64,000 nucleotides of DNA, taken from the IMG/VR virus record IMGVR_UViG_3300047510_001256, positions 1 through 64,000 of that record. The stretch is one strand, 5' to 3'. The notes below the pieces were generated by a model. That model ran no database searches. It saw only the letters and a program-made list of their open reading frames with translations, and was not told the origin of the DNA. Shown piece by piece: positions 6,150 through 13,546 of this stretch (positions within the stretch are counted from its first letter, which is position 1; each line of letters begins with the position of its first letter). Source of the stretch: a virus. Both the position numbers and the translations under genes were made by a program.

Positions 6150-6344
6150 TCAGATCAGGCAGAAAGAACCGCAGTAGTTTTGTGCCCAGTTGAGTGCTTC
6201 ATCAAGAGGGCGAGGATTAGAAACAACCATCATGTTGTCACCAACCTGAGCAACACAAATATATTCAGACTTGAGCATAGACATGGAAGGAACCAGAGTT
6301 AGGGTGCCTTGCTTGCCGTGACCAGCAGTGTAGTGGAAGACCAT
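6150..6344 (-). CDS. hypothetical beta-rich protein, 64 aa
   Basis: The start at 6344 (MVFHYTAGHGKQGTLTLVPS) is preceded by AAGGAAA and is the first ATG after promoter H. The frame runs further upstream but that part precedes the promoter. It ends with a helix and a Cys-rich CGSFCLI tail. Unknown function. Confidence 0.65.
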   Translation of the reverse strand: MVFHYTAGHGKQGTLTLVPSMSMLKSEYICVAQVGDNMMVVSNPRPLDEALNWAQNYCGSFCLI

Positions 6345-6370
6345 CGGGGCGTTTCCTTGATTACCTATGT

Positions 6371-6429
6371 AATATACAGGAGAATCCACCCCACCGGGGG
6401 GTGAGGTGGACAGCTTGCCTAGTGGCACA
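6371..6429 (-). promoter_or_regulatory. promoter with dyad and extra palindrome (copy H)
   Basis: The -10 box TATATT is at 6371-6376 and the dyad (GTGCCACT and TGTCCAC halves) at 6406-6428, starting just after the upstream stop. Instead of a -35 box there is a second palindrome, CCACC-x-CACC / GGTG-x-GGTGG, at about 6386-6409, which overlaps the proximal half-site. Confidence 0.65.
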
Positions 6430-7437
6430 TCATGAGGCAATAGGAACGCAAGTAGTGGGATCCTCTTTATCATTGATCTGCGGAGCAAAACCAATGAAGT
6501 TAAAGGGAAGACTACCATTCACAAAAAGATAACCAGCAACATCACGAACGATCTGTTCAAAGTTATCAAATTTGTCCATAGTATCCTCTCGTTGCTTCAC
6601 GATAGACTTCTCATCTTTGCCATCAACATGAAGATAAACATTCTGGACTTTCTTAGTATCAGAATATTGCTTCATGAGAGAGTAGATACGATCTTGGAAG
6701 TAATGACCAGGGAAAAAGTAATCTGGTTCTACAGGCAAATTCGTATCAGGTTGCTGTGCCCAAGCAGTAGCACTCTTATCAGTCCAGCTAATCGTAGCAG
6801 TAGGAATATCGTTGTTCTTGATGATCTCTGCCACAATCTGATTCTTAGTCTGTGTGGGCATGTTCTGGCATACCAAATACACCCATTCACGGATAGAATC
6901 TTCGTTATCTTCTAGATCACCAGATCCAATCAAACGAGTCGCAGAAGCATGAACATCTTCCACGCTATGTGCTTCACTGGGAGCATGATCATTACGAATC
7001 TGAGCAAATGTCTCTAGGGCATACTCACGACTCACACCATTCACACCGATGTTGACTACATCAAATACCCATTCAGTGTATCCGATGTTGAGAAATGCCT
7101 TGAAGCGATTCATACCATCAATCAAACGATAGTAATACTTCCTGCCATTAGCAACAATGGGATCTTTCAATCGTTCAACTACAGGAACGGGAAGAGAGTA
7201 ATCAACACCACGATCACGCAAAGAGTTCTCAATCTTAGACACATTCTTACGCAATGCGCCATGAACACGACCAGGATTGGTTTCAGTTTGTCCAGTATAG
7301 ATATCAGCAAGTGTGATAGATGCCCGACCAGATCCACCACCACCCCGTTCCTCAGATCTACCACCAAGGGCAGCGGAGATACCAGGAGTTGCTACAAATT
7401 TGTAGGTGAAGTCCTTGACTTTAAGTTTTTGTTTCAT
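6430..7437 (-). CDS. ParB/Srx-domain protein, 335 aa
   Basis: A ParB-like (ParB N-terminal/sulfiredoxin-fold) domain covers about residues 80-150, with YYRLIDGMNRFKAF resembling the family signature DGxxRxxA. A long C-terminal region (190-330) is charged and unrecognised. Phage ParB-domain proteins can be nucleases, CTP-dependent switches or DNA-binding factors; the sequence does not decide. A Gly/Ser-rich stretch (GGRSEERGGGGSGR) near residue 30 is probably a flexible linker. It is transcribed from the promoter at 7501. Confidence 0.75.
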   Translation of the reverse strand: MKQKLKVKDFTYKFVATPGISAALGGRSEERGGGGSGRASITLADIYTGQTETNPGRVHGALRKNVSKIENSLRDRGVDYSLPVPVVERLKDPIVANGRKYYYRLIDGMNRFKAFLNIGYTEWVFDVVNIGVNGVSREYALETFAQIRNDHAPSEAHSVEDVHASATRLIGSGDLEDNEDSIREWVYLVCQNMPTQTKNQIVAEIIKNNDIPTATISWTDKSATAWAQQPDTNLPVEPDYFFPGHYFQDRIYSLMKQYSDTKKVQNVYLHVDGKDEKSIVKQREDTMDKFDNFEQIVRDVAGYLFVNGSLPFNFIGFAPQINDKEDPTTCVPIAS

Positions 7438-7500
7438 GATAGTTAATTCAATGTGTTATGAACATCAGATCAAGTGCCAATCACTTTCTCTGATATGGTT

Positions 7501-7529
7501 ATCATACCAGTTTTGAGGGGATCTGGCAA
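7501..7529 (-). promoter_or_regulatory. sigma70-type promoter without dyad
   Basis: -35 TTGCCA (7524-7529), 17-bp spacer, -10 TATGAT (7501-7506). It lies 60 bp upstream of the ParB-domain gene. Unlike most early promoters here, no GTGnCA dyad is seen upstream. Confidence 0.7.
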
Positions 7530-7547
7530 CCCCATAATCAATTAGTG

Positions 7548-7955
7548 TTACTTATTCATCTGAAGTGTGGGCACAGGCATACCACCCTCGGTAGGAACGT
7601 AGATGGTCACGTTACCTTTGTTAGCACCCTCTTCAAGTCCAGTGATATACAGATACTGAAGATACTCACGATTGTCCTTCAGACTATCACCAATGATCTG
7701 GTTTGCTTTAGCAACACCAGTAGCACGAATGATCTCAGCATCAGCTAGTTGTTGAGCACTATCTTTCTTTGCTTGTGCTTCCAACACTGCTACCTGACGA
7801 GTATACTCTGCTTTCTGAAGTTCTGCCTTACCAGCAAGCGATTGTTGCCACACATTATATTGTGGACCACCAATAAAGATGAGACCACCAACTACCACAA
7901 CACCAACAGCAATGAGAGCAATGGCAGGGTCAATAAATCCGTTTTGTTGTTTCAT
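7548..7955 (-). CDS. SPFH/prohibitin-like membrane protein, 135 aa
   Basis: One membrane span lies near the N-terminus (residues 10-30, AIALIAVGVVVVGGLIFIGG). It is followed by an Ala/Glu/Lys-rich coiled coil and the pattern AEIIRATGVAKANQIIGDSL, then YLQYLYITGLEEG, as in the C-terminal part of prohibitin/HflK-type proteins. The SPFH core itself is missing, so this is a short form. Related small membrane proteins occur in other T4-like cyanophages, where they may bind host FtsH or membrane microdomains (inference). Confidence 0.7.
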   Translation of the reverse strand: MKQQNGFIDPAIALIAVGVVVVGGLIFIGGPQYNVWQQSLAGKAELQKAEYTRQVAVLEAQAKKDSAQQLADAEIIRATGVAKANQIIGDSLKDNREYLQYLYITGLEEGANKGNVTIYVPTEGGMPVPTLQMNK

Positions 7956-8164
7956 TTGTTCATCTCCAGTTTGAGTTTACGAATACCAGTAATAAAATAT
8001 CCAAAGTCACGCGATTCTGTGATAGGTTTGGTCTCACCACAGACATCACATTTACCATTCCACACAGATGAGCATCCTACAGAATACACACCATACTCAG
8101 CACCACAATCAAAACATGAGGTGTAAGCATTCTCCAGTTTCTTAAGCAGTTTCTTGTTGTCCAT
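7952..8164 (-). CDS. zinc-ribbon protein, 70 aa
   Basis: Two CxxC motifs (CFDCGAEYG and CDVCGETK) are about 22 residues apart, a probable zinc ribbon. The chosen start gives MDNKKLLKKLENAYTS. It overlaps genes on both sides. Possibly nucleic-acid or protein binding; the family is not recognised. Confidence 0.7.
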   Translation of the reverse strand: MDNKKLLKKLENAYTSCFDCGAEYGVYSVGCSSVWNGKCDVCGETKPITESRDFGYFITGIRKLKLEMNK

Positions 8165-8345
8165 CTTGTTGTTTAGCAATAGAATCTAATGCTGCTCGCG
8201 CAGACTTAGCAAAGTGATACGGAGTTGTGAGTCCGAAATCCGCACCATCTAGCAGATCAGTAGCATAGTATGTCTCAGCAATCAGCATGAGAGCATCATA
8301 CAGAGCAGCAATATGCTCTTCTTTAGATTTGAATGAGAGTGTCAT
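8142..8345 (-). CDS. hypothetical helical protein, 67 aa
   Basis: It starts MTLSFKSKEEHIAALYDALM and is almost entirely helical. Overlaps the zinc-ribbon gene by 23 bases. Unknown function. Confidence 0.65.
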   Translation of the reverse strand: MTLSFKSKEEHIAALYDALMLIAETYYATDLLDGADFGLTTPYHFAKSARAALDSIAKQQDGQQETA

Positions 8346-8617
8346 CAGACCAGTTGGAGTTTAGGAGCAGGAGAGACTTGGAAAGTGAAACGCTTGGCAG
8401 TGATAGTAGCATTCTCAGTGCCAGACTCATCAATGATCTGCCACCAGTCCTCACCATCTTCAATCACAACATAACCGAAGCAACCAGCAATACAGAGAGA
8501 GTCAAGACCTTTACGAATAGCAGCACGTTTGGAGTTGAAACGCTCTTTGCAGTTATACCATCCGTTACGCTCTACATCCTCAGCAGGACCGAAAGTGATG
8601 AGCAGGTAGTCAGTCAT
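8345..8617 (-). CDS. hypothetical protein, 90 aa
   Basis: The start at 8617 (MTDYLLITFGPAEDVERNGW) is the first ATG downstream of promoter J. It is an alpha/beta protein with a YVVIEDGEDWWQII strand region. The long frame upstream of 8617 is the antisense-free shadow of the methyltransferase end and is not used. Unknown function. Confidence 0.65.
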   Translation of the reverse strand: MTDYLLITFGPAEDVERNGWYNCKERFNSKRAAIRKGLDSLCIAGCFGYVVIEDGEDWWQIIDESGTENATITAKRFTFQVSPAPKLQLV

Positions 8618-8644
8618 GAGTGCGTGTCTTTCGCTGATGTAATC

Positions 8645-8703
8645 AGTATAGGGCATCTGGTGGGCAGTGGGGAGAATGGTGGACAGCTCATGAGGTGGCA
8701 CAC
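8645..8703 (-). promoter_or_regulatory. promoter with upstream dyad (copy J)
   Basis: -10 TATACT (8645-8650), one base nearer than usual to the dyad at 8679-8703 (GTGCCACCT and AGCTGTCCAC). The -35 region reads TTCTCCCC, as in copies B, C and E. The TGA of the methyltransferase gene sits in the dyad centre. Confidence 0.7.
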
Positions 8704-9467
8704 GCCTCGATCCGCTGCCTGGCATAATCAATATAGTCTGCATCAATATCGTAACCAATATAATCCCAATCAAGATTAATTGCGGCAACTGCTGTAGTCC
8801 CTGTGCCCATGAATGGATCAAGAACTATACCATTCTCAATACCAGTCAGTTTAATACAATCCGCAACCAATTTAACTGGAAATGTAGCTGGATGCTTGCC
8901 TCTGAGTTCTTTACTATTAATAGTTTCGTATGGTATAAACCAGCAATTGCCCTTGTCTCTCAAATTTGGTTTGGTGTCAATAGTATTCTTACCACGAATG
9001 TTTGCTTCGTAGTATTCATACTTAACACCAACTGCAAGACGATCTACATTTACATTACCATCTTTTGTGAAGTGAAAGAGATGCTCCCATGTAGGACATA
9101 GAAATCTTTTACTATTAATTGGTTTGAAATGTCCGCTTGTCTTGTCATTTACATGAATAGATTTCACCCAGTTAATGTGATTTTGCAAAATCCAATCATT
9201 TCTGAGTGCAAGACCGACCTCCATGCCCACCCATGGATCAACATTAGAATATCCCATGTTCACAAACAAATGCCCATTATCCTTGAGCACACGCTTACCT
9301 TCACGAAATATCTCTACCAACCAATCAATATACTCTTGGCGTGGTTTGTCATCAGAATATTTACCATATTTGATATTAAGATTATATGGAGGAGAGGTGA
9401 TGATAGCATCAACACTCTCGTTCTCCAATTGCTTCATACCAGTCAAACAATCAAGCAAATAGAGCAT
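8688..9467 (-). CDS. DNA methyltransferase (N6-adenine or N4-cytosine), beta class
   Basis: The catalytic motif TSPPY is at residues 24-28 and the AdoMet-binding motif DPFMGTGTT is near residue 220. Motif IV before motif I marks the beta class of DNA amino-methyltransferases. Length (259 aa) is normal for phage enzymes. The chosen start (MLYLLDCLTGMKQLENESVD) overlaps the upstream nuclease-like gene. It would methylate phage or host DNA at a short recognition site that cannot be read from the sequence. The neighbour at 9451 suggests a restriction-modification-like pair. Confidence 0.88.
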   Translation of the reverse strand: MLYLLDCLTGMKQLENESVDAIITSPPYNLNIKYGKYSDDKPRQEYIDWLVEIFREGKRVLKDNGHLFVNMGYSNVDPWVGMEVGLALRNDWILQNHINWVKSIHVNDKTSGHFKPINSKRFLCPTWEHLFHFTKDGNVNVDRLAVGVKYEYYEANIRGKNTIDTKPNLRDKGNCWFIPYETINSKELRGKHPATFPVKLVADCIKLTGIENGIVLDPFMGTGTTAVAAINLDWDYIGYDIDADYIDYARQRIEACATS

Positions 9468-9885
9468 TACGATCACCAAATGGAATAGAACCCTTAGTAT
9501 ATTGAGTCAGATCAGATCCACGTTTGAATACAACGCGAACCTTAGGGAATTCTACCACATCACAGAAGATGTAGATCATCTTCATAGAATGTTCACGATG
9601 CTCATCAATATCAACAGACCGACCAACACCAAGATATTTGGATGCACAGAATTTGGCACCACCTTTAGTGAAACATTTGGCATCATACTTGACACCATTG
9701 GGATCTACATGATCGTATCCCTTGCCATCAACAAACATCAATTCAGGAAACCATTCTTCAAGTTGCAATTCAAGAAAACCAGATGCACGACGACCATCAG
9801 TGAATAGTTTATTCACACGCTCTTGCGAGAGAGTTCCAAATGCTGCTGGGCACTCAAAGTTATAAACTTGATTGAGTTGAATCAT
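9451..9885 (-). CDS. putative PD-(D/E)xK nuclease, restriction-enzyme-like, 144 aa
   Basis: A compact alpha/beta protein. The segment YDHVDPNGVKYDAKCFTKGG (about residues 58-77) fits the D...(D/E)xK active-site hairpin of restriction-type nucleases, followed by a SKYLGVGR strand. It is the first gene after promoter K and overlaps a DNA methyltransferase by 17 bases. That order and coupling support a restriction endonuclease of a phage R-M-like pair, but the family was not recognised directly. It could instead be a nuclease accessory or a sequence-specific nicking enzyme. Confidence 0.55.
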   Translation of the reverse strand: MIQLNQVYNFECPAAFGTLSQERVNKLFTDGRRASGFLELQLEEWFPELMFVDGKGYDHVDPNGVKYDAKCFTKGGAKFCASKYLGVGRSVDIDEHREHSMKMIYIFCDVVEFPKVRVVFKRGSDLTQYTKGSIPFGDRNALFA

Positions 9886-9906
9886 GGTTTGTTTGATTAT
9901 GAATTA

Positions 9907-9964
9907 ATTGTAGCAGGTCAGTCGCCCGATAGGGCAGCACCCAGACACCTTGACAAGTGGCACT
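9907..9964 (-). promoter_or_regulatory. promoter with partial dyad (copy K)
   Basis: -10 TACAAT (9907-9912); the dyad at 9943-9964 has a good distal half (GTGCCACTT) and a weaker proximal half (AAGGTGTC). No canonical -35. The whole element lies inside the 3' end of the gene at 9918-10094. It reads into the nuclease/methyltransferase pair. Confidence 0.6.
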
Positions 9965-10094
9965 CTAGCTCTTGATCGCTCACGCCATGCCTGTTAGCAA
10001 TCTGTTTAGCAATACGCTCATCAGTTGCCCACATCAAATCAATAATAAATGCAATCTCTTTGTTATTCAGAACCACATCAGTTGATACAATCAT
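9918..10094 (-). CDS. hypothetical protein, 58 aa
   Basis: It starts MIVSTDVVLNNKEIAFIIDL and has a helix-turn-helix-like stretch (DERIAKQIANRHGVSDQELE) that might bind DNA. Its last 20 codons double as promoter K. A candidate small regulator, but unproven. Confidence 0.6.
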   Translation of the reverse strand: MIVSTDVVLNNKEIAFIIDLMWATDERIAKQIANRHGVSDQELECHLSRCLGAALSGD

Positions 10095-10540
10095 TTTTTC
10101 TTGCTCCTAGGGGACGCTGTAGGGGTCTTGGCAGCGGGAGCAGCAGCAGACTGCTTAGGAGTCTTAGCAGGGGTCTTCCTGCCGCTCCTGGGCGCTGCTG
10201 GCGGTGCCTCAGCAGTCTTCTTGCGTGTCCGCTTTGGTTTCTCTTCTACATCAGTGATCTTAACATAGGTGTCAAGATCAGCAAATACCTTGTCTTTCTT
10301 TGTAGTGCGTGGTTTCTTAACTTTCTCTTGTTTTTCCTCTAGTGGTGGATAATCTGGATGCACATCAATCTTACACTGACTCACATCAATCTTGTATTTT
10401 TCAAGATACTTACCAACATGAGTAGGATGACAGAACCAACAGATCTTATTGTCATTCCTATCCTTATGCTCTAGGCGATACCCAAAGTTTGAGTGTGGAA
10501 ATAGATCTTCAGTTTTCAGATTGCTCTTTGTTTTTCTCAT
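10091..10540 (-). CDS. protein with histone-H1-like basic tail, 149 aa
   Basis: The N-terminal half (residues 1-75) is a small domain with a CWFCHPTHVGKYL segment. The C-terminal half is Lys/Ala/Pro-rich, with repeats such as GRKTPAKTPKQS and AAKTPTASPRSKKK, close in composition to eukaryotic H1 tails and bacterial HctB-type proteins. It probably binds nucleic acid through the tail. GC content rises over this stretch, giving a local composition unlike the neighbours. Confidence 0.7.
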   Translation of the reverse strand: MRKTKSNLKTEDLFPHSNFGYRLEHKDRNDNKICWFCHPTHVGKYLEKYKIDVSQCKIDVHPDYPPLEEKQEKVKKPRTTKKDKVFADLDTYVKITDVEEKPKRTRKKTAEAPPAAPRSGRKTPAKTPKQSAAAPAAKTPTASPRSKKK

Positions 10541-10682
10541 GTTCCTCAATTACTCGGTTACACTCTGCCATAATGACATTTATAAAGTCTTGTTCGGTCC
10601 AGGTATTGAACACAGACTCCACAGGATCATCAGGATCCCATGTAATTTCAAAACCATCTTGTGTTTCTTTACAATCAATCAT
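10509..10682 (-). CDS. hypothetical acidic protein, 57 aa
   Basis: It starts MIDCKETQDGFEITWDPDDP, then a helical Glu-rich end. The ITWDxxDPVESVFN pattern is familiar from small marine cyanophage proteins. It overlaps the next gene's start by 32 bases. Function unknown. Confidence 0.65.
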   Translation of the reverse strand: MIDCKETQDGFEITWDPDDPVESVFNTWTEQDFINVIMAECNRVIEEHEKNKEQSEN

Positions 10683-10894
10683 ACTATCTCCCAGTGTGCA
10701 TCAGATTTATCACCAAAACGATTAGTTCCAGTCCGAGTGCTGACCCAAAAGAAGTATTTACGATTCTCGGATGCAAGGAACAACTCACCGCCAGTATCCT
10801 GTTCTACAATACAAACAGGATTGTTTTCCATTATATTAGCAAGACGATTCTTTGCCTTGCTACTCTTAGGTTTGACTAGGACTTTTCTCATCAT
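10679..10894 (-). CDS. hypothetical protein, 71 aa
   Basis: It starts MMRKVLVKPKSSKAKNRLAN, with a beta-rich centre (VCIVEQDTGGELFLASENRK) and an aromatic YFFWVSTRTG strand. The start is inside the preceding gene; an ATGATG gives two possible starts. Not recognised. Confidence 0.65.
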   Translation of the reverse strand: MMRKVLVKPKSSKAKNRLANIMENNPVCIVEQDTGGELFLASENRKYFFWVSTRTGTNRFGDKSDAHWEIV

Positions 10895-11051
10895 CGAGTT
10901 TGATGTTGTATTTGTTGAGTGTTCCGTCTGTGAGATAATCATACAGCAGCTCAGCAAATCCATGGTGGGGACGTGTGCCAGTTTCTAAAGCTCCACTGGT
11001 TGCTACTGTCCACATAAGGTCTAGGTTACGTTTGTCCGGAAGTTCTTTCAT
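10866..11051 (-). CDS. hypothetical protein, 61 aa
   Basis: It starts MKELPDKRNLDLMWTVATSG and includes HHGFAELLYDYLTDG. Short alpha-rich protein in the early cluster. Function unknown. Confidence 0.6.
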   Translation of the reverse strand: MKELPDKRNLDLMWTVATSGALETGTRPHHGFAELLYDYLTDGTLNKYNIKLDDEKSPSQT

Positions 11052-11055
11052 TTGT

Positions 11056-11397
11056 TTAGTCCCATGGTGCTTTACGATTTATCAGTTCTTTTATTCTTTC
11101 TGCTACAGCAGGATCTGGTGGTTCATTGATTCGTCTCACAAGTTCATTGTAATCCTCTACTGAGAGTAGAATCTTTGGTAGTTCTTGCGACAATCTCAAC
11201 TTGCGTTCTGGACTGATAGTTAAATTGTATGGATCATCATATGGATAGATGTATTCTTGAAACCATCCAATACTTAAGGATTCCCAGAACTCACCATAAC
11301 CCCATTCATCACCATCATTATAACAATCTACAATACACAAGACATTACGAAATCCATCTAGGAAGTCTTGCCACTTTGATTGAGTTTCAAATCTCAT
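11056..11397 (-). CDS. hypothetical protein, 113 aa
   Basis: The start at 11397 gives MRFETQSKWQDFLDGFRNVL. The C-terminal third (LLSVEDYNELVRRINEPPDP) resembles the end of DUF1778-type antitoxins, though the N-terminal ribbon-helix-helix is not evident. The middle is rich in Trp and Tyr. Assignment as an antitoxin is not supported. Confidence 0.65.
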   Translation of the reverse strand: MRFETQSKWQDFLDGFRNVLCIVDCYNDGDEWGYGEFWESLSIGWFQEYIYPYDDPYNLTISPERKLRLSQELPKILLSVEDYNELVRRINEPPDPAVAERIKELINRKAPWD

Positions 11398-11581
11398 TCC
11401 ATTCCTCGTATCTCGTATTGATCTTACCATCATTGGTGAAGATATTCAAGTGTCCTGTGCGACCATCCTCAAAATAGAATGCCATCCAAACATGATGCCC
11501 TTCATCCATCACCTCATAGTGATACGATTTAATATCATCCAGAAGAAACTCGTCTGGATTATAGAGTTCTTTGTCAGTCAT
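11387..11581 (-). CDS. hypothetical protein, 64 aa
   Basis: It starts MTDKELYNPDEFLLDDIKSY, with a beta-rich body (HHVWMAFYFEDGRTGHLNIF). It overlaps both neighbours. Unknown function. Confidence 0.65.
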   Translation of the reverse strand: MTDKELYNPDEFLLDDIKSYHYEVMDEGHHVWMAFYFEDGRTGHLNIFTNDGKINTRYEEWNEI

Positions 11582-12141
11582 GATTGTTCAGAATCGGGTA
11601 ATTCTGATCGTAAGTATTGTTCAAATTTTTCCCCGAATCCACGTTCAGAATTGCGAAGATTATCATGTAGTCTATTTACTGATTCATGATAGCTATATAA
11701 ATCTACATTATCCCAATCTACCATAGACATGTTATCACCATCAACTATAATATTATCCAAGTGCCAATCTTGATGAGCATAAGGAAAAGTCTGTTTAATA
11801 TTATCTAAACAAAATTGATATACTTTTTTTATAAATTCGGGAGTGTGGGGGAACTTATCAGCAGTATCTCCTGATATTTTTTTAAGTTCCATCCAGACAG
11901 TTTTTTCATCCTTATCCCAACCATATCTTTTTATATAATCAGGATTAACTATTTTCATAATTTCAACATGATGTGATAATCCTTGCTCTATTTGAAAATC
12001 AGGAATTTCGGGCAAAAATTTCCATATTTTTTTATAACAATCTGAAAGTTCGTAAACTTCTACTTGCACTCCTCGTCCCTCGTGGCGTCCAGGTGAAAGA
12101 TCAATAGGTTTGATTGTGGTGTCAGGTAGATTGTCTTTCAT
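11578..12141 (-). CDS. kinase-fold (APH/choline-kinase-like) protein, 187 aa
   Basis: HQDWHLDN (residues 123-130) matches the HxDxxxxN catalytic loop of aminoglycoside/choline phosphotransferases and small eukaryote-like kinases. It is followed by VDWDN (141-145), in place of the DFG or IDW metal-binding motif. A GRHEGRGVQVEVYELSDC segment could hold the nucleotide-binding strand; a clear Lys-Glu pair is not obvious. At 187 residues it is shorter than typical APH enzymes (about 260). The likely activity is ATP-dependent phosphorylation of a small molecule or host protein; substrate unknown. Confidence 0.65.
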   Translation of the reverse strand: MKDNLPDTTIKPIDLSPGRHEGRGVQVEVYELSDCYKKIWKFLPEIPDFQIEQGLSHHVEIMKIVNPDYIKRYGWDKDEKTVWMELKKISGDTADKFPHTPEFIKKVYQFCLDNIKQTFPYAHQDWHLDNIIVDGDNMSMVDWDNVDLYSYHESVNRLHDNLRNSERGFGEKFEQYLRSELPDSEQS

Positions 12142-12147
12142 TTTTAA

Positions 12148-12813
12148 TTATCCAAAGTTATAATGAACTTGACTATAGAAGTTTTTATAGCACTTGGCAT
12201 TGGAGAGTTTCATCATCACAGGTGGGATGAAATAAGCACACTCAGTATAGAATGCTTCTTTAGATAGAAAGCGAAGACCATGTAAATGCCATGTCCCAAA
12301 CTTTTCATGAAACTCCCTCACAGCACGATATTGTTTTGTGGTAACTGGATTGTAATTGTCATCAGGTCCAAAGTCATTGCCATATGGTAGTCCTTGTGTG
12401 ATCATTAGACAAATAGTTTGTCCTTCACCAGTAGCAAAGTATTCAGAAATCATATAGACCCAATATGGATCTTCTTTATGATCACCATACTTTTGATTGT
12501 ATTCTTCTATACAACACTCAGCAACCTTTTGAAAGTTCTCTTTCTTTAGTGCTTCAAGTTGTTCATACAACTCTTCTTTCTCGGAAGCAGCAAGTTCTTT
12601 CAGTGCTCCATCATACTGATGAATACCTTCTAGAGCAGTTTTCATTACTTGATCAGACATTGCTTCTTCAAACATAGCATCAGGATATGGTTCTTGATTG
12701 TTCATAAGTTCTCTCAATTTGTCTTTACCATATTCAGTAAGTTCAAACTTCTTATTACGAAGTTCATTGATTTCTTTTTGAGTTAGATTAACCCAAGGCA
12801 TGTCAAAAGTCAT
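12148..12813 (-). CDS. conserved hypothetical protein, 221 aa
   Basis: The N-terminal third has a helical QKEINELRNKKFELTEYGKD segment and the central third a coiled coil rich in Glu and Lys. The C-terminal part is aromatic (EKFGTWHLHGLRFLSKEAFY). Two cysteines (ECCIEE) lie in the helical part. Longer than most neighbours and free of recognisable domains. Confidence 0.75.
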   Translation of the reverse strand: MTFDMPWVNLTQKEINELRNKKFELTEYGKDKLRELMNNQEPYPDAMFEEAMSDQVMKTALEGIHQYDGALKELAASEKEELYEQLEALKKENFQKVAECCIEEYNQKYGDHKEDPYWVYMISEYFATGEGQTICLMITQGLPYGNDFGPDDNYNPVTTKQYRAVREFHEKFGTWHLHGLRFLSKEAFYTECAYFIPPVMMKLSNAKCYKNFYSQVHYNFG

Positions 12814-13096
12814 ACTTCACCTCAGTTTCTTTCATACGCAGCAGGAAACCATCATCGCCAATGTCACCACTATAGAGATAATCAATGTCTCTCATAATCG
12901 TTGCCATCTTACGCAGTTTGGGGATTTGCTCTCGCAACACATCAATCACATCAGGATCATGGCTAGGATACCATTTCTCACCATAGTATCCACTATCATC
13001 TTTTGCTTTACCATTATTCTCAATCTCTACTTCCAACTCATCAGCAAACTGATCTACTTTGTAGTAGTCATAATTTCCAAAGTGCCCGCCGCTCAT
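12803..13096 (-). CDS. conserved hypothetical protein, 97 aa
   Basis: It starts MSGGHFGNYDYYKVDQFADE, an N-terminus I associate with a small family found in phages and some bacteria. The rest is alpha-helical and acidic with VLREQIPKLRKMATIMRDID. It overlaps both neighbours. Function unknown. Confidence 0.72.
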   Translation of the reverse strand: MSGGHFGNYDYYKVDQFADELEVEIENNGKAKDDSGYYGEKWYPSHDPDVIDVLREQIPKLRKMATIMRDIDYLYSGDIGDDGFLLRMKETEVKYDF

Positions 13097-13272
13097 TGAT
13101 AGTTCTCCTCAAAATCAAAACGCAAATCAATACAATTCATAATCTCATTCTGGATGTTTTCTATCACCCAATGTTCTTCTGGAGTATCAGTATGCTTGAA
13201 TGATCTACGATATCCAATGCGGATACCTTCTTCAAGTGCTTCCTCAAGAATTACTCTAGTCTTCGCTTTCAT
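13093..13272 (-). CDS. hypothetical protein, 59 aa
   Basis: It starts MKAKTRVILEEALEEGIRIG and is helical, with TPEEHWVIENIQNEIMNCID. Overlaps are four and 17 bases. Similar short helical proteins are common in T4-like cyanophages. Unknown function. Confidence 0.65.
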   Translation of the reverse strand: MKAKTRVILEEALEEGIRIGYRRSFKHTDTPEEHWVIENIQNEIMNCIDLRFDFEENYQ

Positions 13273-13546
13273 CATTTACATTCTCCAAATAATCAAAGTT
13301 CCAAGTGCGTTCAAAGAATCCAATGTCAATGCCAAATTTGTAGCACCAAAACATTACACTGAAGAGAGTTCCAGTTCCAGATTTGATCTGAATATAGGGC
13401 CATGAAGCATAATCATTCCAACTTACTGATAGTTGAATCAGTGACCAATCTTTGAATGGACTAGGAACATGTCTACCAGTGTTCAAAATTTGAACAAACC
13501 AGTCATGACCATAATCATAGCGGTGATTAAATTTAATGAGTTTCAT
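13256..13546 (-). CDS. hypothetical protein, 96 aa
   Basis: It starts MKLIKFNHRYDYGHDWFVQI and is rich in Trp, Phe and Tyr, probably a beta-sheet domain (PYIQIKSGTGTLFSVMFWCY). No domain recognised. Confidence 0.65.
   Translation of the reverse strand: MKLIKFNHRYDYGHDWFVQILNTGRHVPSPFKDWSLIQLSVSWNDYASWPYIQIKSGTGTLFSVMFWCYKFGIDIGFFERTWNFDYLENVNDESED

Noticed and set aside
11056-11397. DUF1778-type antitoxin of a toxin-antitoxin pair
   Set aside because: Only the C-terminal resemblance is visible; no N-terminal ribbon-helix-helix and no GNAT toxin gene next to it.
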